Below are positions 20,661-32,292 of a stretch of 64,000 bases of DNA, piece by piece (position 1 is the first letter of the stretch; each line of letters begins with the position of its first letter). Below the pieces are notes generated by a model that saw only the letters and a list, made by a program, of their open reading frames with translations, searched no databases and had not been told where the DNA came from. Origin of the DNA: Cordia subcordata (lineage: Eukaryota > Streptophyta > Magnoliopsida > Boraginales > Cordiaceae); contig JAPTOF010000009.1 of NCBI GenBank assembly GCA_028554755.1, forward strand, positions 3,080,501 to 3,144,500. The letters run 5' to 3'. Position numbers and translations under genes: made by a program.

Positions 20661-22404
20661 TGATGTCTTCTTACGAGTGGAAGTTTTAAAAGACCTGCAA
20701 GCGTACGGATCGTGCAATACAGTGTTTACGAGTGCGGGTGTCGAACCACAGGGAAGCGTGAATATCGTGAATGTATCCTATGCTTGGTTGCCTAAAAGAG
20801 CTAAAAAGAAGGATCTAAACTAAGTGTACTTTTTCTTGTGAAGGTTTGGATTGTCGGGAGCTCTAAGTAAATGAAAAAAAACTAAACTATGAATAAAAAC
20901 AAAAGGGACGCAGGTTGATTGAGAAGAAACTAACAATTGGAAAGGGATTAGGGTGACTTGGACTTATGAATGGGTAACTCCATACTCAAACGCTATGGGA
21001 TTAAGGGATGATGACTAACTATCAAAAGTGCTCTTAACTAGTTTGTTAGTTAGTGTCCTAATTTCCCCCTAGGACTCGGTGCGGGTCTGTCCCTAGGCGA
21101 CGTCTCCTAGAGCTACGGCGTGGTCCTTATGACCTAGGGCCTCAAGAGGGACTAACTAACTTCCTAGGTGGCTTAGAATGAACCTACCCTAGTACCTAAA
21201 CCGTTGGCTAGGTTTAAAGCCAAGACCTAGTGTTGCTAAGGTCGACTAAATCTATCCTGGAACCTATTGGCTGGATTTAAAGCCAAAGGAAACTCGACCT
21301 AGATTAGCCCTAAATTATACTGCATCATTCTAAGATCACTACAGCAGGATTTGACTAACATTCATACACATGTGATATTGAAATTATGCTTGTTACTAGG
21401 CATGCAAATACGCATATAGACATGAATAAAAGCACTACCCACTTCATAACATCCATGTATAAACACATAGACATGAGTACAGCATGGATTAGATGTGTTT
21501 AGTACCAAACAAACTTCAATTAATATATATGTACTCATCTAGGTATTTTATCAAACACATATACATGAATGAAAGAACACCCAATTAAACAAAACAAATC
21601 AAAACATATATATATATATATATATAGATATTCAGTCATTATATCCCATATCATAAGAGTATAAAATTAACCCATTACATAAGTTTTATCACCTTATACA
21701 AGCCTACTCAGACATAATAGAAAATAGAATGAAAGAGATATAACGAAACTCCCTTTTCATCCTAGCGATTTTAGAACACAGCTTGTAAACAATCTCGATT
21801 CCAAAGCGTTTGAATCCTCTAACGAAACTTGGTTCTTCGTGAAAAGGGTGTGTGAGGCGGCTAGGGAATAGGGTTAAGTGTGTGTGAGAATAGGTGTGAA
21901 GTGTGTGTAAAAACTCCTCTTTTCTGCTCCGCGTGGGGCTTTATTTATAGATTCGCACATAGCGGTCGACTGGCCTCTGGAGTACTCGACCGGCTTTTCG
22001 ACGAAGCTCTCTGGAGTGGCCGGTCGACCTAGTCGGTCGACCGGCTCTTGAAGGGGGGTCGTCCGGCTTTTCGACGAAGCTCTCTGGAGTGGCCGGTCGA
22101 CCTACTATTCTTCCTTCATCCAATTTTTCGTCATTTCGGCCTTTAGTCTTCTCCCTTAGACCCGTGCATGTCCTATCTTCATCACCTTTCATTGTTCAAT
22201 CTTTATCTTAACCCAAAATCACCTGAATCATTGAAAATAAGCTATTAGTGTAGCATTTTATCTCTTAAACTCAATATGCACATTTATTCACACTTAATCC
22301 TATTCCTATTAAAAGTACTACACTAATGCATCATTATAAGCATTCAACACCTCTAAAGTATAAGTAAATGGCTATGCAAACACACACCAAATCACAACTC
22401 ATCA
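20661..22404 (-). repeat. E3 3' LTR
   Basis: 1744 bases. The minus-strand TATA box CTATAAATAA is at 21941-21950. Upstream, at 21958-22110, is a CG-rich cluster of GTCGACC palindromes in which a unit of about 60 bases is present twice. The leader holds the CCTAGGACTCGGTGCGGGTC block (21070-21150), two GGCTTTAAA hairpins (21205 and 21270), CACATAGACATG repeats (21410-21560) and a TA microsatellite (21606-21627). Confidence 0.92.
21958..22110 (-). promoter_or_regulatory. CCGGTCGACCGG-type palindrome cluster in the E3 U3
   Basis: Repeated GGTCGACC, ACTCGACCGGC and CGGTCGACCGGCTC sites lie just upstream (minus strand) of the TATA box at 21941-21950. The GC- and CpG-rich block stands out against AT-rich surroundings. 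Position suggests promoter or enhancer sites; no binding factor can be named. The 5' LTR has one fewer repeat unit. Confidence 0.55.
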
Positions 22405-22440
22405 ACACCCCCAAACTTTCTCCTTGCTTGTCCTCAAGCA
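22405..22440 (-). promoter_or_regulatory. E3 polypurine tract and upstream hairpin
   Basis: The plus strand reads ACACCCCCAAACTTTCTCC, then TTGCTTGTCCTCAAGCAA. In element sense this is a TTGCTTGAGGACAAGCAA hairpin followed by the purine primer and the LTR. Confidence 0.82.
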
Positions 22441-23778
22441 AGCCTAATCTTAAATTTTATTTCTAAAGCTGATACAATGGATTGCCTGAAGGACTGACTC
22501 GCTATCAGCATTAGTTTGAGAAACATGAAAGGGCATTTCTATTGTGAAGAGATCCCTAAGCCTCTTTGAATCTTCCCTTTACTCATAAGGGGTCTCGTTC
22601 CTCATGGGAATTTCCCAAGTAGCCAATCCACCACAAGCCTAGGATTCTAACTCACGCACTCGGGCTGTTGATATTTCGTGCTCCCTCACTAACATGGTCT
22701 CTCTGACATGCACCAAGCCTCAAGGATAACAAGAGAGAATATATAAACACAATGGCTTAAAAAGCCTTATTGACCTGTCTACAAAGATGATAACTTGTGC
22801 TAAGTTGACATTGTGTCACTTATGCACTTATTCACTAACTTTTAGGTGCCTTTGGCTTTTCTTCATTCATAGATTTTTTTTTTTTTTTGCACCTTTTTGC
22901 CTCTCTTTTTTTTTTCAATCATTTTTTTTTCTTTTTCATTGTATTGAATTCTCAAAAAGGAAGAAAAAGAAAGGCTTAAGTATATCAACAAGAACCAATC
23001 AAAGACGGGGCACTCACATCAATAACCCTTTTTCAACACTCTTTCCTACCAAGCTATGGGGTGGCTACAAGGGTTATTCTTTTAAGGTTCTCACTCCCCA
23101 CAACTTTTAAGGGCATCCCCTCCAAGACTTAGATTTCAAACCACTTTATTCATTCCCCCACAATGCTTCTCATCTTCATAAATCAATAGAGTCAATCATA
23201 AAAGCCAACACAATGATCAACAAAGAAATAAATGACTTTATATGCATAAAAAATTTTCAATTTTCACCATTTTTATGCATGATGCAATCTACCCTAAGCA
23301 AGGTATAACAAGAAAACCAAACTCCCACACCCCCAAACCTAAACTTTGCTTGTCCTCAAGCAAATAGAACGAAGCACAACAAAAACAAGCAAGTTATCAT
23401 TACAAAACAAGTAAGGGTGGTGGGGATAGGGTGCAAACAGGGGAACAAGTGGAGAAAGGATAGATACAACCTTGCGTTTTCTTCAAAGCTTTCCATGCCA
23501 ACGTCATCTCACCATACTGCTAACCTGTGACTCACAATTCATAAACACTCACAAAGAAAACAAGATTAGTAGCATTTGCCATGCAAGCTTGCATTGGCAT
23601 CATCAAACGATAAACAAGGTGTATGAAGAATAGGAAATGATAGAAATGAGGATCAACACTTGGGAGGGTGAAAAAGAAAAACAAAAAGCAATTGAAAATG
23701 AAAGAAAGATAATACTAAATGCAAATAAAAAAAATAAAAAAAAAGGAAAAGCAAGGAAAGAAAATGAAATATAAACAT
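22441..23778 (-). other. E3 3' UTR
   Basis: No gene. It has the standard block order, including a T-rich run (22870-22960), the internal polypurine-like box with hairpin (about 23320-23366) and an A-rich stretch (23640-23770). The 107-codon frame at 22787 is a by-product of these blocks, since the same blocks recur in the other elements. Confidence 0.72.
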
Positions 23779-23835
23779 GTCTAGGGTGCCTCCTAGCAGC
23801 GCTGGATTTAACGCCTCAGTAGGCGCTAGTGTTAG
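23779..23835 (-). other. E3 post-ORF motif, type B
   Basis: The plus strand carries CTAGGGTGCCTCCTAGCAGC, then GCTGGATTTAACGCCTC. In element sense the motif is GGCGTTAAATCCAGC followed by GCTGCTAGGAGGCACCCTAG. It lies about 105 bases past the ORF stop. Confidence 0.78.
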
Positions 23836-23940
23836 AGCAATACATGTTTAAAATTGCAAGGCACAAATTGCCGAATATTCAACCAAGCACAGATAGTAGA
23901 AGGAAAAGGGTCATGCAATAAATGATGGGGCCATAGATGT

Positions 23941-25787
23941 TCAATGCATCCCTTTCTGGATCCCACCCAAAACATCAAATGAGAATGTGTCTGCAAGTGT
24001 CGAAGGTGTCATGCATAAATGTGAAAGATCATGCCCCGCTTGCTCTCTAACTAACCACCCCATGGCCTTCTTTTCATAATCAAGAGCTAGGAACACACCC
24101 TCCCCATGGGTCAAAGATAGGTCTAATGCATGCAACATGAGAGAAATGCTATTTAGCCCTAGATGAAAATGTTCTAAACTAGAAGGCATAAATGTGAGCT
24201 CCAAAGAGGGATACTCAACGGAATGGGAAAGAGGGGTTGGAACAACTCTCGGAGAAGGAAGGGCAAGGGTAAGGGATGATGAAGTACTACACTCTTCCTC
24301 TCCACAAGATATAATATGTTCAAGCCTAGGTCGCTCTAACTCCTCTTGAGAGGTGGATTCGATCTTTATGGGTTCTATTTTCATCAATGAATCATCAAAC
24401 ATCCAAAGAGACCCACAGATCATTCTTCCAAGCACACCAATTTCTTTTTTATGTGTCTTCTTAGAGTTGCTATTCTCTTCAACATCATGATTCTTAACTC
24501 CAAGAGACTTATCATTTAAAACCTCCAAAATTGATGCCTTGTTTTCCTCAATGGATGACTTTAAACCTTCACTAGCTAAAGTCCCTTTAAATTTGACAAC
24601 ACATTCATCACTAGTGGGTGTCATCTCATCATCATGCTCTTCATACGGGGTAGACACACATGGAGGGGACAATGAGGACTCAATGGATTTCGGGTCATGG
24701 ATGCGTGAATGCTCAAGGGAGATGTGTACCCTAGACTCCCTAAATGTGGACTCGAAATGCAAATGAGTGCTATGATCATGAGACTCAACCTCCAAGTGTG
24801 CAGAATATGTGGGATGAAGAGACAGAAAAGGCTCATGTGACTCAATGGAAGACGTTGAAAGCTTAGGAGAATAGGGTACTACTTCCTCTAAAACATATTC
24901 ATAAGAGTCACCAAGAACCAAATTATCATTAAGCTCATCCTCATCCTCACTACAAGATGTGATCTCTCCATCAACCTCTTTTTCTAATCGTCTCTCCAAG
25001 ACATCATCTTTTTCACCACTATTTCTCTCATCTGTAGGTCTCTCTCCTATCTCTTCAACTTGTTCTAAAGGTATTTCAACGTTCTCGCTCATAAGTTGCA
25101 CACTCTCAACCATGCTCTTCAAACGCTCACCTAGAGATTTGGTGTCTCGCTTCAAACTCTCTAGTTCCTCTTGATTGGATTGGAGGAGAGATAGGAGATA
25201 GTCAAGTGTTTCCTCTTGTGAAGAAGTCCTAAAAGAAGAGGGCTCAACCGAGTGAAAATGGTAGACATCTTGATTAGGATTACTATAAGCACAACCATTG
25301 TATGACTCGAAGATGGGTGGGCTGGAAAAGATGATGGGAAGGATGAACTCTCAATGCAAGGAGGTGTACCAAATGAAGAGTCATCTTGACCCCAATATGA
25401 AAATGCATGATGTTGCTCCTTAGAATCATGATAACTAGATGTAGATGCGTGCATGGGCGTATGATTGCTAGGGGTATATGGCATTGCATGCAATCGGGGA
25501 TAAGGGTGGAAGGTAGGACAAGTATTGGAATCATGAGCTCGGCTTCCACATAGATTACAACAATAATAATATGCATCCTTATAGTCATGATTACTAAATG
25601 AAGATGCATGAGGTGATACATGACTATAGGGGTCGTAATTAGCACTTACCCTAGGTTGGGAATTGTCATGGGGGCAAAAGAAAGTTTGATGCTTATAACT
25701 TCCACACACGCGACATGCAATGGGAACATCCTTGGGTAATGGGGAAGAGGATACAAGTGACCACCATGATGCATTAGGATCATTCAT
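23941..25787 (-). CDS. E3 private ORF: double CCHC zinc-knuckle, acidic protein (one frameshift)
   Basis: The ATG at 25787 is the first in the internal region, about 160 bases past the PBS. The first frame (25787-25161) carries two perfect C-X2-C-X4-H-X4-C knuckles: C25-C28-H33-C38 (CRVCGSYKHQTFFC) and C77-C80-H85-C90 (CNLCGSRAHDSNTC), 39 residues apart, with NYDPYSH between them. A single-base indel near 25310-25340 shifts the frame; the same protein continues in the frame ending at 23941 (404 codons from 25155). That part is rich in Glu, Asp, Ser and His, with a probable coiled coil near the junction, EEVVPY and HDHSTHLHFES blocks, and a tail with KKAMGWL. E6 encodes a clear homologue, and E9 and E2 cover its C-terminal part. 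The knuckles resemble Gag nucleocapsid, so RNA binding is likely. No capsid or enzyme domain is present. The rest is unknown. Confidence 0.85.
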
Positions 25788-25944
25788 GGTTAATTGACAC
25801 TAGTAAACCTCTTCATAATGCTCAAATTTTTTTTTTTTGAATTTTTATTTTATTAATCAAAATAATAAAAATATGAAAGAAAAGATAAAACAACACGTAA
25901 CAAGCTAAGACACACAAAAACTCAGAAGCCAAACAAACGTTGCC

Positions 25945-25962
25945 TCCCCGGCAACGGCGCCA
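25945..25962 (-). promoter_or_regulatory. E3 primer binding site, perfect tRNA-Asp match
   Basis: The plus strand TCCCCGGCAACGGCGCCA is identical to the 3' end of plant tRNA-Asp, so the element strand is its full 18-base complement. Six bases separate it from the LTR. Confidence 0.95.
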
Positions 25963-25968
25963 AAAACT

Positions 25969-26910
25969 TGATGTCTTCTTACGAGTGCAAGTTTTAAAAG
26001 ACCCGCAAGCGTACGGATCGTGCAATACAGTGTTTACGAGTGCTGGCGTCGAACCACAGGGAGGCGTGAATATCGTGAATGTATCCTATGCTTGGTGTCC
26101 TAAAAGAGCTAAAAAGAAGGATCTAAACTAAGTGTACTTTTTCTTGTGAAGGTTTGGATTGTCGGGAGCTCTAAGTAAATGAAAAAAAACTAAACTATGA
26201 ATAAAAACAAAAGGGACGCAGGTTGATTGAGAAGAAACTAACAATTAGAAAGGGATTAGGGTGACTTGGACTTATGAATGGGTAACTCCATACTCAAATG
26301 CTATGGGATTAAGGGATGATGACTAACTATCAAAAGTGCTCTTAACTAGTTTGTTAGTTAGTGTCCTAATTTCCCCTTAGGACTCGGTGCGGGTCCGTCC
26401 CTAGGCGACGTCTCCTAGAGCTACGGCGTGGTCCTTATGACCTAGGGCCTTAAAAGGGACTAACTAACTTCCTAGGTGGCTTAGAATGAACCTACTCTAG
26501 TACCTAAACCGTTGGCTGGGTTTAAAGCCAAGACCCAGTGTTGCTAAGGTCGACTAAATCTATCCTGGAACCTATTGGCTGGATTTAAAGCCAAAGGAAA
26601 CTCAACCTAGATTAGCCCTAAATTATACTCCGTCATTCTAAGATCACTACAGCAGGATTTGACTAACATTCATACACATGTGATATTGAAATTATGCTTG
26701 TTACTAGGCATGCAAATACGCATATAGACATGAATAAAAGCACTACCCACTTCATAACATCCATGTATAAACACATAGACATGAGTACAGCATGGATTAG
26801 ATGTGTTTAGTACCAAACAAACTTCAATTAATATAAATGTACTCATCTAGGTATTTTATCAAACACATATACATGAATGAAAGAACACCCAATTAAACAA
26901 AACAAATCAA

Positions 26911-26948
<38 letters not shown>

Positions 26949-27659
26949 TATTCAGTCATCATATCCCATATCATAAGAGTATAAAATTAACCCATTACAT
27001 AAGTTTTATCACCCTATACAAGCCTACTCAGACATAGTAGAAAATAGAATGAAAGAGATATAACGAAACTCCTATTTCATCCTAGCGATTTTAGAACACA
27101 GCTTGTAAACAATCTCGATTCCAAAGCGTTTGAATCCTCTAACGAAACTTGGTTCTTCGTGAAAAGTATGTGAAAAGGGTGTGTGAGGCGGCTAGGGAAT
27201 AGGGTTAAGTGTGTGTGAGAATAGGTGTGAAGTGTGTGTAAAAACTCCTCTTTTCTGCTCCGCGTGGGGCTTTATTTATAGATTCGCGCTAGGTCGACCG
27301 GCCTCTGGAGTACTCGACCGGCTTTTCGACGAAGCTCTCTGGAGTGGCTGGTCGACCTACTATTCTTCCTTCATCCAATTTTTCGTCATTTCGGCCTTTA
27401 GTCTTCTCCCTTAGACCCGTGCATGTCCTATCTTCATCACCTTTCATTGTTCAATCTTTATCTTAACCCAAAATCACCTGAATCATTGAAAATAAGCTAT
27501 TAGTGTAGCATTTTATCTCTTAAACTCAATATGCACGTTTATTCACACTTAATCCTATTCCTATCAAAAGTACTACACTAATGCATCATTATAAGCATTC
27601 AACACCTCTAAAGTATAAGTAAATGGCGATGCAAACACACACCAAATCACAACTCATCA
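25969..27659 (-). repeat. E3 5' LTR
   Basis: 1691 bases, nearly identical to 20661-22404. The differences are scattered transitions, a longer TA microsatellite (about 26912-26945), and one fewer U3 palindrome unit (27285-27360). The minus-strand TATA box lies in the same place (about 27272-27281). Confidence 0.92.
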
Positions 27660-28233
27660 ATATGCCTTGAAGATGCAAGCGCAAAAAGGCCCCAAAAACA
27701 TATAGACCGTGCAATATAGTAAGTACCAATGCGGGTGTTGAACCACAGGGAGACATGAAATGTGGAAGAATCCTATGCTAGTGTGTTCTAGAAGAAACCT
27801 AAAAAAAGACCTTGACTAAACATATTTTTGTTCTTTTGGATTTTTAGGAGCTAAGGGAAAAATGAAAAGGACTACACTATGAATGCAACAAAGGAAAAAT
27901 GGAACTAAGCTAACCTAAAAGGGATTAGACCAACGGGAAGCTGATAATGTGACCTACATTTGCGAATGGGTGACTTTCTACCTCTTTGCTATGGGATTTT
28001 GGGATTGGCTTACTAAGTGATGCTCTAACACTAAGCAACTAGCTAGTATCTTAATTACACCTTAGGACTTGGTGCAGGTCCATCCCTAAGCATGCACACT
28101 TAGTAGTATGGCGTGGTCCTTATGTACCTAAGGCTATATGAGGGACTAGAAAGCTACCCAGGTATCCTAGAACGATCCTACCCTAGCTCCTAAACTATTA
28201 ATTAGATTTAAAACCAAAGCCTAGGGTAACTAT

Positions 28234-30106
28234 TGTAGGATTGATAATATTACATGTGGTCTATCCTAGTCCATATTATAAAAATACTACCAAGAAAACA
28301 TGCTAGAAAAATAAAATAACCACATAACACACACAAGAACATGCTTAAGAACACATAGAACGTAACTAGTGTTTGCAAAATATGTAAAGCTAACCTCTTG
28401 AAGTGTGGGGCCTTTGATGAAGGTAAAACCGTCACAAGCTTTGTTCCTGCTCACGAACAAGGCCACCAAAAAAATTTTACTATAAGGGCGTCGCAATATG
28501 CAACTCCCTAGTCTTCTTCCCTATGGTTAAAGAGACTTTTCTTGAGAGAATAGCCTCTTGTATGGGAAGAAGCAAAGTAATATGCTCTTGAAAATCTAGA
28601 GCAAAAAAAACCACACAATAAGTGTGTACTATGTGTTATAGTATTCTCTTGCCAAAATGGAAGAGATCAACTACAAAATTTTTGGATGCTAGAAGTGGTT
28701 TAAGGTCTTGCCTATTTATAGAAAAAGTTTGGCACCTAAACCTTGTAAAATTTCCATGTGGGAAACTTTTTCCTAGTAGTAAATGTTTGCCACATGTCAT
28801 GGAAGTTGTACAATTTGAATTTTTCTTGTAGTAACTTTCTAGCACATGTCTTGAAAGATTGGGCCAAGCCCACAATCCAAGCCCAACACATAGTCCATAA
28901 TCCATGTGGAGGCCCAAGCCAACCATTCAAGCCCAATTAGGTTATCTTGGACTCTAAAGAAAGCCCAAACCCAATTCCAAGCTTTGGCCCAATAAGGCTA
29001 TTACCACAATATGGAATTTGCTCTTTCAAGATGACTCCCTCAAAGTCATTTCAACTAGGGATGGGACCAAGAAGACACAATTAACCTTGGCTTCCAAAAA
29101 TAATAAAAAATATCCTCGCCTGATCTAGGCGACATAATAATAATTATTTTTAACTCCGATTTATTCCACTATAAGATCAAAGATGCGCTCCAAGAATAAT
29201 TGCCATTACCCAAAAGCTTGTCACAAAAGAATGTGAACTTTATCTTTGGCCTACTAAATAACCGACCATAATGCCTCTCTATGTATACCCATAGCTAAGA
29301 CTGGTCCTTTGGCCTGTGTACTATCACCTCCTTAGCTATATCTTTTTCCGTTAGGTTTCTTGTCCTATTGTCAACCATCTTTGGCCATGGAATCTCTTGA
29401 TCTCGGGAGCGACTCTCAAGCCATATGACCGATACACCCATAAAGGTAGTATCACTAGATCCAGATTCAGATGATAAATATGGACAATCCCAAAGGGGGC
29501 ACATAGATTCCATGTTGCATATGCATGTTCTAATTAATTAGAACTTAGCACTCAATGCACAAGGCTGTTGATCCTAATAAAGTAAGATCTTACCCATAGT
29601 GAATCAAAATACCAAACCCTAACTTCATTAGTTCATCCACATATGCTCAAGATTAAGAGCAATGATTATTTGGTAGCAGTGAGTATCTTGTTTTCTTTCT
29701 TTGATAGTATGTCTTTAGAAAACATACTCACAATGGTCCTGTTAAATACATGACACACGTACTATTGAGACAAATCCAGAAAGTCCTCCAATAACCTAGG
29801 TAGATCACCCTCAATGAGGAGACTTGCTCAATATAACCTTATCCCGGTAGAGTGCCCAGCACTACCATTTGGTTACGGACTTAATTTATGATGTGACCAA
29901 ATTTAGACTTGGACCTACTATGCGTCCAGCCTCACTATGCACCCAAGTCATTAGTTCAAGTCAAGGGACCTTTATGCATACATCAATAAAACATACCATA
30001 AATAATATGTAAGGAACTCATAATGCCATTTAACAAAATGATTATACATTGTTTAACATCCAAAATATTATATACAAGTGAGTTTTAGGGCATACTAATC
30101 CTAACA
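28234..30106 (-). mobile_element. Solo LTR of a different (probably copia) family
   Basis: 1873 bases with ends TGTAGGATTG and AATCCTAACA (imperfect inverted termini, TG...CA), flanked by ACTAT at 28229-28233 and 30107-30111. On the minus strand a strong TATA box, CTATAAATAGG, lies near 28711-28721. This gives a long U3 (right side) and a short R-U5, so the LTR points left. There is no PBS, polypurine tract or ORF of substance. Its sequence is unrelated to the gypsy LTRs around it. Assignment to copia rests on the TGTTAGGATT-type end and is tentative. Confidence 0.78.
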
Positions 30107-31402
30107 ACTATGACTGACCAAACCCCACCTAGACTCCTATTAGTTGGATTTAAAGCTAAAAGATCTCGAACTAGGCTAGTCTAGACTTAAGCTCCGTCAA
30201 TCTAAGGACACAAAAGCGGATTAAAGTCTAATAAACGCAATCCTACATGTTCTAAAGTAAGGTGTTTTGAATATGTTGACCTATTCACTATCCAAATATC
30301 AACAAGTTTGATTTGCACCATTAAACAATTGGAAATCAATATGTAGTAAGTTAGAGCTATATTCACGATAAAGCATGCTTATACTCACATAGACATGAAC
30401 ATATCAAACCTATTTCATGCAGTCCATAAACACACACATAGACATGCATAGTAGATGGATTAGAGGCATTATATAGCAAATACACTCCAATTTATATTTA
30501 TACTAAATGTTCAAGCATTATATGAAGCATACAGACATGAATTGATAAAAAACTATTTGCATTAAGAACAAAGTATGCATATATAAGCCAATATAATCAG
30601 TGAAGAGTATAAAATCAACCCATTACACAAGTTTAGTCACTCAAATCTATCTACTCAGGCATAAAATGAAATGGAATGAAAGAAGGTTGAGGAAACTCCC
30701 CTTCTATCCTTGCTTGTTCTTCTATAATCTTGAGTAAATCCTCACCAAAAGTTATTGTAATCCTCTAAAATAAGCTTAGATCTAGGTGGGTATGTGTGAT
30801 AATGTATGTATTGGAGATAGGTAAAGGTAGGGTTTAGCGTGTGAGAAGTGGGTGTGTGAATGGGAGGTGAAAATGGGGCTCCCCAGCTCCTAAAAATGGA
30901 TTGAAAAAGTGCTTAAATATTGTAGATTTCGTGACAAGCTAGGGGCCTTGGCCGGTCGACCGACCTAAATATTTTAGCTTTTGATTTGGGTGGTCAACCA
31001 GGCCAGTTGACCGGCTAAGGACAGGGGTCAACCGGCGAGGTTAGAGCCTCGGCCTAATTGGCTCCCGTTGATCCCGTTTTGCTCTGGTTGCACTTTTCTT
31101 TGCCCGATTGCCTTCAAAAGATTCTTTTATGCTTTTCCTACATCCCAAACACCTCAAGCTTGACTCTGACATCAAATCACCATCGATTCTAGCACCGAGC
31201 TTTGACCTAACTTCACCAAACATGGGAAATAAGCATTAATTAGTGTACCATTTACCTTTAAACTCAACTATAGACAACTGTATGCATTTAGGCCTGTCTC
31301 CTAGCATAAGAACTATATTAATGCATCTCTTAAAGCTCAAAACACCTCTTAAGCATAGACAAATAACAATGCAAACACACAAAAACGCAACACATCAAGT
31401 AC

Positions 31403-32292
31403 CATGAAATGTTCTAGAAACACTAAGCTGAATCTTAAAGCATAAAAGGTGTTAGTGAGTTCAGCCATCTTATCGGTGGAGTTCTTTACTAAGGATCACC
31501 TAATGGAATGTTGACAAGAGTGGTTATCTCATCGAAAAACTTAAGTCAAGAACATTCTAGGGTCTTTTTTATTCAAATGTGGTGTTTAGATCTAAAACAT
31601 GTAGGACCAATATAAATAAATAAAAACACTTAAAGTCAAAATATTGAATGGGGGTTTCTAGCCTTCCATGTCCAATTCATACTAAGGGTAAGTGGCATTT
31701 ACCTCCCCGTTGGAGGGTGTCACAATTACCTAGATTTAGTGAGATGAACTTAACGTGTTCATTTATAAGGGTGTTAGTGAAGGTCGACCGCCCTGTTGGT
31801 AGAGTTCTTCATCATGGATCATCTCACTGTATGTGGATAAGAGTCACTACCCTATCAGAGGGCTAAAATATAGACATAACAGGGAATAAACATTAAGGAA
31901 TAGTTATTAACACTCAACTTGAATCATGGGTTTGGTTACCCCGTCAATAGAGGCCTCGAGCCGATTTGAGAGGCTAAACAAAATAGTGATTGAATACCAT
32001 TAGATAGTGTCATCTAGATACGGTATATCTAAATAGGCCAATACCTAATTTATCTGTTCATTAGTTCGGCCATGCCGTCCATGGAGTTCGAATGATGGGG
32101 CTGAGACACTATTACATCATAGTAGTTTGAGGGTTTATATACTAAATGGCAAACGAAAGGCTTGATGTATGTTGTTTTCCACTATTACATACATGTCATA
32201 CTTGCATCATATTATTTTACAAATTTATTTGCAATATCATTATGTGAGTATCCAGTATAATGTTAGGTAGTTCCTTTAGTGGTTTGGTGGGT
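31403..32292 (+). other. Leader of the copia-type relic with degenerate direct repeats
   Basis: This resumes the pre-S2 sequence. Two similar stretches (about 31455-31535 and 31765-31865) share the order GTTAGTGA-GGTxGAGTTCTT-GGATCA-GTGGATAAGAGT, and a weaker third copy sits near 32065. No ORF or clear tRNA-Met primer site is visible. Confidence 0.45.

Larger units (their letters stand above)
20661..27659 (-). mobile_element. Element E3: young non-autonomous retrotransposon with a private zinc-knuckle ORF
   Basis: A 6999-base element flanked by ATATG at 20656-20660 and 27660-27664. LTRs are 20661-22404 and 25969-27659. By eye they differ at only a few dozen positions plus two indels, so this is the youngest insertion here. 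The PBS is a perfect tRNA-Asp match. The only ORF (25787-23941) is open except for one frameshift. There is no visible capsid, protease, reverse transcriptase or integrase. The ORF ends shortly before a type B motif and the common 3' UTR. Confidence 0.93.
20654..31397 (-). mobile_element. Solo LTR S2, interrupted twice
   Basis: An LTR of 1862 bases once its two insertions are removed. The pieces are 20654-20660, 27665-28233 and 30112-31397. It starts TGATATG after AGTAC and ends CACATCA before AGTAC at 31398-31402. E3 landed six bases inside its left end, and a second solo LTR (28234-30106) split it again. The right piece has CCGGTCGACCGACC-type U3 sites (30945-31050), CACATAGACATG repeats (30390-30540) and a hairpin at 30148. 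Confidence 0.88.

Noticed and set aside
24539..25174. Open frames antisense to the E3 ORF
   Set aside because: Plus-strand frames at 24539 and 24959 and the other minus frames at 24621 and 25283 overlap the conserved private ORF and have no homologue pattern of their own.
25945..25962. Possible 3' end of a tRNA-Asp gene
   Set aside because: The 18 bases match tRNA-Asp, but no cloverleaf precedes them and they sit six bases from an LTR end. This is a primer binding site; the same holds at 9990 and, decayed, at 42076 and 59155.
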